64,000 nt of DNA from assembly GCF_008330945.1 (NCBI RefSeq), contig NZ_CP043489.1, positions 4,413,501 to 4,477,500 of the forward strand. Reading direction: 5' to 3'. The notes under the pieces are model-generated. The model was not told the DNA's origin. It ran no database searches and saw only the letters and a list, made by a program, of their open reading frames with translations. Source of the DNA: Labrys sp. KNU-23 (GTDB taxonomy: Bacteria > Pseudomonadota > Alphaproteobacteria > Rhizobiales > Labraceae). A program made the translations under genes and the position numbers. Shown here one piece after another: positions 44,290 through 51,982 of the stretch. Each line of letters starts with the position of its first letter. Position 1 is the stretch's first letter.

Positions 44290-44874
44290 TCAGCCGCGGA
44301 TCACAACGACGCGGGTGCCGACTTTTACGCGGTCATAGAGGTCGGTGACGTCGTCATTGGTCATGCGGATGCAGCCCGATGACACCGCCTGGCCGATGGT
44401 CTGCGGTTCATTCGAGCCATGGATGCGGTAGAGCGAAGAGCCCAGATACATCGCGCGGGCGCCGAGCGGGTTCTGGATGCCGCCTGCCATGTAGGCGGGC
44501 AGGTCCGGCCGGCGCTTGCGCATCTGCGCGGGCGGAGTCCAGCCCGGCCATTCGGCCTTGCGCGAGATGCGATGCGCGCCGCCCCATTCGAAACCCTTGC
44601 GGCCGACGCCGACGCCATAGCGCAGGGCCGTACCGTCATCGAGTACGAGATAGAGCCGCCGTTCCGGCGAATTGATCACGATGGTGCCAGGCTTCTCGCG
44701 ACCGCTGTAAGTCACCACCTCGCGCGGAATCGGCGAGACGGCGGCGACAGCGCCGGCATTGGCGGGCTGGCGTGGGCCGCCGAACAATTTCTCGAAGATA
44801 CTGGCCGCATTCGCCGAGCTTGAGGCAACGCCCAAGCTCGACACCAAGACCAGGCCGGTCAAAAGACGACGCAT
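44290..44874 (-). CDS. L,D-transpeptidase (ErfK/YbiS/YcfS/YnhG)
   Basis: A 194-residue exported protein with signal peptide (residues 1-24, ending ANA) and a YkuD catalytic domain (about 65-194). The active-site pattern is HGSNEPQTIGQAVSSGCIRM, with the catalytic Cys and its His partner. Such enzymes form 3-3 cross-links in peptidoglycan or anchor outer-membrane proteins to it. A GGGG site lies before the ATG at 44874; the frame runs on to 44961. The gene stands alone. Confidence 0.92.
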   Translation of the reverse strand: MRRLLTGLVLVSSLGVASSSANAASIFEKLFGGPRQPANAGAVAAVSPIPREVVTYSGREKPGTIVINSPERRLYLVLDDGTALRYGVGVGRKGFEWGGAHRISRKAEWPGWTPPAQMRKRRPDLPAYMAGGIQNPLGARAMYLGSSLYRIHGSNEPQTIGQAVSSGCIRMTNDDVTDLYDRVKVGTRVVVIRG

Positions 44875-45064
44875 GTTGAAGCCCCGAATGGTCCGATCGA
44901 AATTCTTCGATCTCGTTGTAGTCGACGAAATAAACTGCGCTTCGATCTTCGGATTCTTCAATCATTGCCTGGGTGTTTACAGGCAGGCGTTAGATGAAAA
45001 TCGAAAGCTGTGTCCTCTCAACAACACATGGCGGGGCGTCGCTGTGCGTATCGACACGTGCCGG

Positions 45065-45808
45065 TCAGGTATTGGTGCCGCCGTCGATGGTATAGGCGCC
45101 GCCGGTGGCATATTGCGCCTCCGGGCTGGCGAGCCAGGCGACGAGGCCGGCGATCTGCGCCGGTTCGCCATATTTGGGAATCGCCATTGCCGTCCGTGCC
45201 TGGGTGGCACGATCGGTGGAGGCGGGATTCATGTCGGTATCCGTCGGGCCGGGATGCACGATGTTGACGGTGATGCCACGCGGGCCGAGGTCGCGGGCCA
45301 TGGACTGGCTGAGGCCGGTCAGGGCGGCCTTGCTCATTACGTAGAGGCCGATGCCGGCGCGTCCGACGCGGCCCACCAGATTGGAGCCGATGGAAATGAT
45401 GCGTCCGCCTTCGCCCATGTGAGCGGCAGCGGCCTGGGAGGCGACGAAAGCGCCGCGCACATTGGCGGCAATGATGTGGTCGAAATCTTCAAGGGTGACC
45501 TGCTCCACGGTGCCGCCGGTGAAGATGCCGGCATTGTTGACGAGGATGTCGAGCCGGCCGAAAGTGGCGGCGGCCTGGTCCACGGCGCCCCGCACGGCTC
45601 CGGCGTCGGCGCTGTCGGCCTGGAGCACTAGGGCGCGCTGGCCGCTCGCCCGGATTCGATCGGCAACGACCTCGGCACTGTCGGCGCGACTGGCATAGGT
45701 GATCGCGACATCGGCGCCCAATTCCGCCAAGCGCACAGCGATGGCAGCGCCAATCCCGCGGCTTCCTCCGGTCACGATGGCTGCCTTGCCCGACAGGGTC
45801 TTGATCAT
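45065..45808 (-). CDS. SDR family oxidoreductase
   Basis: A 247-residue classical short-chain dehydrogenase: TGGSRGIGAAIAVRLAELGA, NNAGIF, Ser in SIGSNLVG, Tyr-x3-Lys in LYVMSKAAL, and the C-terminal GGAYTIDGGTNT. It resembles 3-oxoacyl-ACP reductase-like enzymes of unknown substrate. It diverges from an ArsR-type regulator, and two matched palindromes lie in the gap, so it is very likely repressed by that regulator and induced by a compound it converts. Confidence 0.92.
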   Translation of the reverse strand: MIKTLSGKAAIVTGGSRGIGAAIAVRLAELGADVAITYASRADSAEVVADRIRASGQRALVLQADSADAGAVRGAVDQAAATFGRLDILVNNAGIFTGGTVEQVTLEDFDHIIAANVRGAFVASQAAAAHMGEGGRIISIGSNLVGRVGRAGIGLYVMSKAALTGLSQSMARDLGPRGITVNIVHPGPTDTDMNPASTDRATQARTAMAIPKYGEPAQIAGLVAWLASPEAQYATGGAYTIDGGTNT

Positions 45809-45820
45809 GGTCGCCTCCTT

Positions 45821-45874
45821 GGTAAGATATTCGCCTTACCTAACAGATGATATAGGTACGATGCAAGGCTTACC
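45821..45874. promoter_or_regulatory. Twin operator palindromes GGTAAG-N8-CTTACC
   Basis: Site 1 (45821-45840) is a perfect GGTAAG-N8-CTTACC. Site 2 (45855-45874) reads GGTACG-N8-CTTACC, one mismatch. They are 34 bp apart centre to centre, about three helical turns, and fill the 81-bp gap between the SDR gene and the ArsR gene. They are the expected targets of the regulator. Confidence 0.7.
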
Positions 45875-45889
45875 TTTGGAGCGTTTTCT

Positions 45890-46222
45890 ATGGCGGATCA
45901 TGAGGGCCATCCGGAACCGGAGGAGATGCAGCTCGGCCGCCTCATGGCCGCTCTGGCCGACCCGTTGCGCCGGCGCGTCATTGCCGAATTGACGTTGGCG
46001 CCGGACGGCACGGCGCGTAGCTGCGCCTCCTTCGGTTTCGAGGTCAGCAAGGCGACGCTGACGCATCACTTTCGGGTGTTGCGCGAAGCTGGCCTCATCC
46101 GGCAGGTCGATCGTGGCAATAGTCGCACCGCCAGCCTGCGCCGGCAGGATGTCGAGATGCGTTTTCCCGGACTGTTGAGCCTGGTTGCGGCGGATATAGA
46201 AGACGTGCCACGGCGCGCCTGA
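45890..46222 (+). CDS. ArsR-type winged-helix regulator
   Basis: A 110-residue one-domain DNA-binding protein. The helix-turn-helix covers LADPLRRRVIAELTL and VSKATLTHHFRVLREAGLI, with the wing QVDRGNSRTASLR. Metal-binding Cys motifs of ArsR/SmtB are absent, so it probably senses an organic ligand or redox change (one Cys in ARSCASFGF). GGAG lies eight bases before the ATG. It is divergent from an SDR gene. Confidence 0.9.
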   Translation: MADHEGHPEPEEMQLGRLMAALADPLRRRVIAELTLAPDGTARSCASFGFEVSKATLTHHFRVLREAGLIRQVDRGNSRTASLRRQDVEMRFPGLLSLVAADIEDVPRRA

Positions 46223-46323
46223 AGCCATTCTGGCCAGATCTTGACGCTGTCTGGCAATCGCGCCAGCTGCTGCCACGGTGCACATCGCCTATGAGGATGG
46301 CAGTTACACAACAGGAGACGATC

Positions 46324-46725
46324 ATGAGCCTGGTCAGCGCCATCCCCGCCGCACCACCCCATCATGCCATTGCCCATTTCGAGCGCCGCCTTTCGGTCGA
46401 AACCGATTGTTCCGACGTGGCCCAGGCGCTTGCCACCGGCGAACGGGATTTCGTTCTCCTGCATGTCGTCGGTTCGCCGCAGACCTTTCGTCGCCGGCAC
46501 GTTCCGGGGGCCCTTCATCTGCCGCATCGCGAGATCGATGCGGAACGCATGGCGCATTGGCCTGATGACACCTTGTTCGTAGCCTATTGCGCCGGGCCGC
46601 ATTGCAACGGCGCCGACCAGGCGGCCCTCAAGCTCGCCCGGCTCGGCCGCCCGGTGAAGATCATGATCGGAGGCCTCACCGGTTGGGCTGACGAGGGCTT
46701 CGCCTTCGCGGACGGGGAGGGGTGA
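46324..46725 (+). CDS. Rhodanese-like domain protein
   Basis: A 133-residue single-domain rhodanese homologue. The active-site loop is YCAGPHCNGADQAA with the persulfide Cys near residue 92, preceded by FRRRHVPGALHLPHREID and followed by MIGGLTGWADEGF. Such proteins transfer sulfane sulfur or hold it. AGGAG lies seven bases before the start at 46324; an earlier in-frame ATG at 46291 has none. It is followed by a REPIN-like palindrome. Confidence 0.9.
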   Translation: MSLVSAIPAAPPHHAIAHFERRLSVETDCSDVAQALATGERDFVLLHVVGSPQTFRRRHVPGALHLPHREIDAERMAHWPDDTLFVAYCAGPHCNGADQAALKLARLGRPVKIMIGGLTGWADEGFAFADGEG

Positions 46726-46730
46726 GGCCA

Positions 46731-46819
46731 TTCCCGGGACCGCCAGCATCTTGCTGGCTCTTGGAAACGCGACGCTTGCTCGAAACAAAGAGCCAGCAAG
46801 ATGCTGGCGGTCCCGGGAA
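46731..46819. repeat. REPIN-like nested palindrome, copy 3
   Basis: The arms at 46731-46762 and 46788-46819 are perfect 32-base inverted repeats. Each contains the smaller palindrome GCCAG-CATCTTG-CTGGC. It is nearly identical in its outer part (GGGACCGCC) to the copy at 39355. Confidence 0.9.
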
Positions 46820-46875
46820 GAGGCGGTCAAATATCATGCAAGCCGGTATTACTTCGTTGGGCGTCGATTTCGGCT

Positions 46876-47646
46876 CTACGGCCCCGCCTTGAACAGCGCG
46901 AACTCCTCTGCCGTCACGCGGTCGAGATGGTCTCGATAAGCTTGATAATGGCGATGGGAGGGGCCGATCCGCCCGAACGCGAGATCTCCCTCGCGACCGG
47001 GCAATATGGGCACCAGGGCGATGGCGGCCGAGACCGGCGTGAGCTGCGTGCCGCGGCCGGCGCGCAGCGAGGTCAGGATGCCATACATCTCGCCGGTATT
47101 CATCGGACGACCGACCACCGCCACCCGGTACTGGCCGCTGATGGACGTCACCAGATAGACATGGCCGGACTGGTTCGGCACCGAGACCTCGCCCTGCTGG
47201 TTGAAGCCGGTGTCGAGGCGCTCGGCCTCGCGGAAGATCAGGCGGGAGGCGCTGTCGTTCCAGATGATCTCGGTGCGGTAGGCAAAGACCGCTCCGGCCT
47301 CGCCGAAGGAGGGACGCAGGGTGAGATAATTGCCCGTGAGCCAGGAAACCGCCGCCTTGGTGTAGGAACCCAGATGCTCCGGTGCCGTCCCGCCTCCCTG
47401 GACGGTGGCTGAAGCTACGGCGTGATCGGCATGGCGCAGGCTCGTCCCGAGCGCCTCCTCCAGGCGGATGACGGTCGCCAGCGTGAAAGGGCGACGGCCG
47501 GACAGGGCCTTTTCCAGGGTCGACAGGCTGATCTTGGCTGTCTCAGCCAGAGTCTGGCGCGAGATGCGCCGACGTGCCAGGGCCTCACGGACCGCCAGCG
47601 TGATCTGGTGGGCCTGCTCGCTGGAAAACTCGCTATCCGGGGTCAC
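46876..47646 (-). CDS. XRE-like HTH regulator with C-terminal sensor-like domain
   Basis: A 256-residue protein. Residues about 10-70 form a Cro/C1-type helix-turn-helix (RISRQTLAETAKISLSTLEKAL), followed by a short linker and a beta-rich C-terminal domain of about 170 residues (YLTLRPSFGEAGAVFAYRTEI, GHVYLVTSISGQYRVAVVGRP) that I cannot assign. The start is a GTG at 47646. It diverges from the sortase-substrate gene across 207 bp and may regulate it. Confidence 0.8.
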   Translation of the reverse strand: MTPDSEFSSEQAHQITLAVREALARRRISRQTLAETAKISLSTLEKALSGRRPFTLATVIRLEEALGTSLRHADHAVASATVQGGGTAPEHLGSYTKAAVSWLTGNYLTLRPSFGEAGAVFAYRTEIIWNDSASRLIFREAERLDTGFNQQGEVSVPNQSGHVYLVTSISGQYRVAVVGRPMNTGEMYGILTSLRAGRGTQLTPVSAAIALVPILPGREGDLAFGRIGPSHRHYQAYRDHLDRVTAEEFALFKAGP

Positions 47647-47853
47647 GATCCTGGCCTTGCTGGTAAGCCGATATGGCTATGGCGTACAATCACGTACAAA
47701 ACCGGACATTGCCGCAGGAGTCCACTGCCGGCAAGGCGCTTTGTGACGGTTTATGCCTAACAAACGCGGTTAATGAAGCTCGTACGCACAGTCCTCGCAG
47801 GAGCAGAACGAAGCCAGGCCGCATTAGGCCCGACAGCGTTCAACGAGGACGAC

Positions 47854-50115
47854 ATGCACATGAACCAAGCGGTTGCCGGCCGCCAAACCGGCAGACGACG
47901 GCATCCTCATTCCGGTATCGGTCGCGCCGCATTCATTGCGCTGGCCGAACGTTTCCTCATGGTGGTGCTTGTTATCGCGACCTTCCTCATCTTCGTGGTG
48001 GGTGCCCATGCCTCGCCGCGGGTCACCGTCGACGACGTCAAGGCAGGTTCCCTGCTGATGCGCACGGACGATCCCGGCAGCTATGTCGAGGCCGTCAGGA
48101 CGGCCACCGACGTGCAGCTCAATGTCAGCGGCCCAACCATCCGGGCCACGCTGACGCAGATGTTCCACAACCCCGGCAAATCCTGGGTCGAGGGCATCTA
48201 TGTCTTTCCGCTGCCCGATGGCGCCGCGGTCGACACCATGAAGATGGTGATCGGCCAGCGCGTCGTCGTGGCCGACATCAAGGAAAAGCAGCAGGCCAAG
48301 CTCGTCTATGAGCGTGCCAAGGCCGAGGGCAAGAAGGCGGCACTGGTCGAGCAGCAGCGGCCGAACATGTTCATGAACTCGATCGCCAATATCGGCCCCG
48401 GTGATACGGTGGTGATCCAGATCGAGTACCAGGAGCCGGTGCGCCAGGCCGACAACACCTTCTCGCTTCGTGTGCCACTGGTGGTGGCGCCGCGCTTCTC
48501 GCCGAGCGAAATCGGCGCCGGCTCGGCTGAGACCGTGACCTTCCAGGACAAGTCGGGCTGGGGCACCGCCACGCCGGCTCCAGCATCAAGTCAGGTGCCG
48601 CAGGCACCCGTCCTCGACCCGCGCGAGAACGCGCCGGTCAATCCCGTGCAGATCCGTATCGATCTCGACGCCGGCTTTGCACTGGGTCAGGTGAAGAGCG
48701 CCTTTCATCCCATCACCATCACCGACAAGGGACCCCAGGCCCGTCATATCGAGCTGGCTTCGGGATCGGTGCCTTCAGATCGCGATTTCGAGTTGACCTG
48801 GCAGGCCCAGCCCAGCCAGACGCCCGGCGTCGGTTTGTTCCGCGAACGGGTCGGCAGCGACGACTATCTGATCGCCTATGTGACGCCGCCCACCCTCAAG
48901 ACCGCGCAGGCCGACCAGCGTCCGCGCGACGTCACCTTTGTGATCGACAATTCCGGCTCGATGGGGGGCACCTCGATCGAGCAGGCCCGGGCCAGCCTCG
49001 CCTATGCGCTAGGCCGCCTGACGTCATCGGATCGCTTCAACGTCATCCGCTTCGACGACACCTTTACCAATTTGTTCGGCGGCACGCTGCCGGCCACGGC
49101 CGAGAACATCGCGCGGGCCCAGGACTATGTCTCGCAGCTCCAGGCCAATGGCGGCACCATGATGGTTGCCCCCATGCTGGAGGCCCTCAAGGACGACCAT
49201 ACCGATGAAAAGGGCTTCCTGCGCCAGGTGGTGTTCATCACCGATGGCGGCATCGACAACGAGCAGGAATTGTTCGACACCATCGCCTCGCATCGCGGCC
49301 GCTCCCGTGTCTTCATGGTCGGCATCGGCTCGGCGCCGAATTCCTACCTGATGACGCGCGCGGCGGAACTCGGCGGCGGCGCCTTCATGCAGATCGGCTC
49401 GGTCGATCAGGTGCAGGAGCGCATGAAGCAACTGGTCGACAAGCTGGAAAGCCCGGCGATGACCAATGTCGACGTAGTCCTCTCTGCCGGCTCGGCTGAC
49501 GTGACGCCGCGCATCCTGCCCGATCTCTACCATGGCGAGACCCTGGTACTGGCGGCCAAGGTCAAGCAACTCACGGGCAATGTCGAGGTGCGCGGCCTCA
49601 TCGACGGCAAGGGCTGGTCCATCTCGCTGCCGGTTGCCGGCGCCGCCGAGGGAGCCGGCATCTCCAAGCTGTGGGCTCGCCGCAAGATCGACGACACCGA
49701 AGTGGCGCAGACGCTGCGCCAGATCAGCCGCGAGGATGCCGACAAGCGCATCCTGGCGCTCGCCCTCGATCATCACCTCGTCACCCGCCTCACCAGCCTG
49801 GTGGCCGTGGACAAGACCCCGGTCCGCCCCCGCGGCGTGCGCCTGTCGCGCTCCGACGTGCCACTCAACCTGCCGGCCGGCTGGGACTTCGACAAGGTGT
49901 TCGGCATCAAGGGCGAGACGGTTGCCGACCGCGAGCAGCGCCAGGCCTTGCTTGATCTTGATGGCAGGAAGGTGCAGACGATCGATGCCTCACGGGCGAT
50001 CAATCTGCCGCAGACCGCCACCGACGCCGAACTGCGCCTGATCATCGGCGGCCTGCTGCTCGCCGGTGGCCTTGGCTTCGGCTTCCTGACCCGCCGGCGC
50101 AGGGCGGTGGCATGA
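47854..50115 (+). CDS. Sortase substrate with VIT and VWA domains (marine proteobacterial sortase target type)
   Basis: A 753-residue envelope protein. An N-terminal membrane segment (about residues 28-50) is followed by a VIT domain (about 60-190), a VWA domain with the MIDAS motif DNSGSMGGTS near residue 367 and ITDGGIDNE, and a C-terminal sorting signal: LPQTA near residue 718, a hydrophobic helix and RRRR. The sorting motif is an LPxTG variant with Ala in place of Gly. The stop overlaps the sortase start (ATGA). Such Gram-negative pairs are known but poorly characterised; the anchored protein probably stays in the inner membrane or on the surface. Confidence 0.92.
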   Translation: MHMNQAVAGRQTGRRRHPHSGIGRAAFIALAERFLMVVLVIATFLIFVVGAHASPRVTVDDVKAGSLLMRTDDPGSYVEAVRTATDVQLNVSGPTIRATLTQMFHNPGKSWVEGIYVFPLPDGAAVDTMKMVIGQRVVVADIKEKQQAKLVYERAKAEGKKAALVEQQRPNMFMNSIANIGPGDTVVIQIEYQEPVRQADNTFSLRVPLVVAPRFSPSEIGAGSAETVTFQDKSGWGTATPAPASSQVPQAPVLDPRENAPVNPVQIRIDLDAGFALGQVKSAFHPITITDKGPQARHIELASGSVPSDRDFELTWQAQPSQTPGVGLFRERVGSDDYLIAYVTPPTLKTAQADQRPRDVTFVIDNSGSMGGTSIEQARASLAYALGRLTSSDRFNVIRFDDTFTNLFGGTLPATAENIARAQDYVSQLQANGGTMMVAPMLEALKDDHTDEKGFLRQVVFITDGGIDNEQELFDTIASHRGRSRVFMVGIGSAPNSYLMTRAAELGGGAFMQIGSVDQVQERMKQLVDKLESPAMTNVDVVLSAGSADVTPRILPDLYHGETLVLAAKVKQLTGNVEVRGLIDGKGWSISLPVAGAAEGAGISKLWARRKIDDTEVAQTLRQISREDADKRILALALDHHLVTRLTSLVAVDKTPVRPRGVRLSRSDVPLNLPAGWDFDKVFGIKGETVADREQRQALLDLDGRKVQTIDASRAINLPQTATDAELRLIIGGLLLAGGLGFGFLTRRRRAVA

Positions 50116-50753
50116 TCGCGCTCAAACTCGAAAGGCTCCCGCCGGCAGCGGCGGGAGCTTCCTTGCCAGCCAAGCTGCGGATGCTGGTCGTGGGTGGGTT
50201 GTTCTGCGCCGGCTTGGTCCTGGCCGGGCAGGGGTTGTGGATCCACGCCAAGGCCTTCCTGGCCCAGATCCTGCTCGACCGGGCCTTCGACCAGTCCGTC
50301 GCTAGCGGCGCCATCGTCAAGCCCTGGTCCTGGCTGGATACCTATCCGGCCGCCCGCATCGAAGTACCTCGCCTCGGCAGGAGTGCGGTGGCATTGGAGG
50401 GAGCGAGCGGGCAGGCCCTGGCGTTCGGTCCGGCCCATGTCGCCGGCACGCCAGCGGCCGGGGAGGAGGGGACCGCCGTCTATGCCGCCCATCGCGATAC
50501 GCATTTCGCTTTCCTCGGCGAGATGCGGCTTGGCGACGAGATCAAGGTCACCAACCGCGACGGCATCGCGGTTCGCTATCGCGTCACCGGTCACGACATC
50601 CGCCGCTGGGATGGTTCGGGGATCGACCCCGCCGCGCCGGGCCGTCATCTCGTACTGGCGACATGCTGGCCGTTCAATGCCGTCACCAGCGGTCCCCTGC
50701 GTTATCTCGTTTACGCCGAGATGGTGCAGGAAGGCATGAGGAAGATCGATTGA
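50112..50753 (+). CDS. Class GN sortase (marine proteobacterial type)
   Basis: A 213-residue transpeptidase with one N-terminal membrane helix (about residues 24-45) and a sortase domain. The catalytic triad can be placed: His in AAHRDTHF near residue 135, Cys in LVLATCWPF near residue 182, and Arg in GPLRYLVYAE near residue 198. It overlaps the upstream substrate gene by 4 bp, so substrate and enzyme are co-translated. It should cleave the LPQTA signal of its neighbour. Confidence 0.93.
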   Translation: MIALKLERLPPAAAGASLPAKLRMLVVGGLFCAGLVLAGQGLWIHAKAFLAQILLDRAFDQSVASGAIVKPWSWLDTYPAARIEVPRLGRSAVALEGASGQALAFGPAHVAGTPAAGEEGTAVYAAHRDTHFAFLGEMRLGDEIKVTNRDGIAVRYRVTGHDIRRWDGSGIDPAAPGRHLVLATCWPFNAVTSGPLRYLVYAEMVQEGMRKID

Positions 50754-50807
50754 AGCGGCGCTCGCCATGATCTAGTTTGCTCACAAAACGTCCGATGGGA
50801 GCGAACC

Positions 50808-51590
50808 TTGAGCGAACTGAACCGCCAGAACCGGATCATCGAGGTTCTGGGCAAGCGCCCCTTCCTCACCGTGCGCGACCTGCAGGGGCAACTGGGCGTC
50901 TCCGCCGCCACCATTAGGCGGGATATCGACAAGCTCGACCAGTCCGGCAAGGCCCAGAAGGTCTATGGCGGCATTGCGGCGCTCGACGGTTCAGCAGCGC
51001 CCGGCCGTCATGCGGCCAAGCCTTATGACGAGAATCGCGATCTTGCCGTGGAAGCCAAGCAGGCGATCGCGGAGGATGCGGCGACGCTGGTGCGCGATGG
51101 CGATTCCGTCATCATTCATGGTGGCTCCACTTGCTTCTATCTTGGCGCGAAACTCGCCCATCGCAATGTCCGCCTCTACACCAATTCCATGCCGCTGGTC
51201 GCCTTTCTCAGCGACCATGGCAGTTGCGGCCTGACGATCGCCGGCGGCGAATTGCATCGGGAGCCGGGCATCATTCACCCGACCGCTCCGCCGCCGCCCT
51301 TCTACGCATCGAAATTCTTCCTCGGTGCCCAGGGCATTGGCCGCGACGGACTGTTGGAATCCCATCCCCTGCTGGTGCGCACCATCGTCGATCTCAGCGC
51401 CAATGCCGATCAGGTCGTCGTGTTGGCGGATAGCCGGAAATTCGCCATCCGCGCCCGCAGCGTCGCCCTGCCGCTTTCCCGGGTGGGGGTGCTCGTCACC
51501 GATGACGGCTTGTCGGATCGGGATGCCAAGATGCTGGAGAATGCCGGCATCACGATCCGGATCGTTTCTCTTGTGCCCGATGCGGTCTGA
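50808..51590 (+). CDS. DeoR family transcriptional regulator
   Basis: A 260-residue DeoR protein with an N-terminal helix-turn-helix (residues 5-60, TVRDLQGQLGVSAATIRRDIDKL) and a DeoRC sugar-phosphate sensor domain (GDSVIIHGGSTCFYLG, YTNSMPLVAFL, GLLESHPLLVRT). The start is TTG at 50808, preceded by GGGAG. It precedes a sugar-type ABC importer on the same strand and probably represses it until a phosphorylated sugar accumulates, which a PfkB kinase encoded 7 kb downstream could supply. Confidence 0.92.
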   Translation: MSELNRQNRIIEVLGKRPFLTVRDLQGQLGVSAATIRRDIDKLDQSGKAQKVYGGIAALDGSAAPGRHAAKPYDENRDLAVEAKQAIAEDAATLVRDGDSVIIHGGSTCFYLGAKLAHRNVRLYTNSMPLVAFLSDHGSCGLTIAGGELHREPGIIHPTAPPPPFYASKFFLGAQGIGRDGLLESHPLLVRTIVDLSANADQVVVLADSRKFAIRARSVALPLSRVGVLVTDDGLSDRDAKMLENAGITIRIVSLVPDAV

Positions 51591-51880
51591 GGTGGTTGCG
51601 CCCTGGTCTTGATGATTGAGATCAATCGAATCGACGCTCAGGCCTTTGCATGTTTTGGCAGTGCCAGGCGGCGCACCCAGCTGCTGAATTGCCTCTAACT
51701 ATTGAAATATAACAGATAACGCTAATTTCTCTCTTAAATTGGGCCCTTGCGAGCGTGATGATTCTAGATCATAGGTGAGTTAATTATTTCACATGATGCT
51801 TTATCCTGCTTGCTGAAAGACGATTTTTGATCTAGTTGGGCGATATGTCTTACAAAAAAAGCGTGGGGAGAGGCGCTGAC
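51591..51880 (+). promoter_or_regulatory. AT-rich control region before the sugar importer
   Basis: The stretch 51690-51860 is clearly richer in A/T than its surroundings. It contains inverted half-sites CTAGATCA (51764-51771) and TGATCTAG (51828-51835), 64 bp apart, which may bind the upstream DeoR regulator and allow looping, and a GTGA-N10-TCAC motif in between. I cannot place the promoter with certainty. Confidence 0.45.
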
Positions 51881-51982
51881 ATGGGGGAGACGCGGGTCGG
51901 CTGGATGGTGATCGTCACCGGGCAAGCCTTGGGCGCGCGCCCGGGGCGTTCCACGGCGAAAGTCAGCCGGAGGGTGTCATGA
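51881..51982 (+). CDS. Possible 33-residue upstream ORF coupled to the ATPase gene
   Basis: The short frame starts at an ATG with a good GGGGAGAGG site seven bases upstream, and its stop overlaps the ATPase start as ATGA. The peptide (MGETRVGWMVIVTGQALGAR...) matches nothing known. It may couple translation of the importer to ribosome loading at the leader, or arise by chance in GC-rich DNA. Confidence 0.4.
   Translation: MGETRVGWMVIVTGQALGARPGRSTAKVSRRVS

Noticed and set aside
26978-46819. CRISPR-like repeats
   Set aside because: The repeats are isolated nested palindromes many kilobases apart, with no regular spacers and no cas genes.
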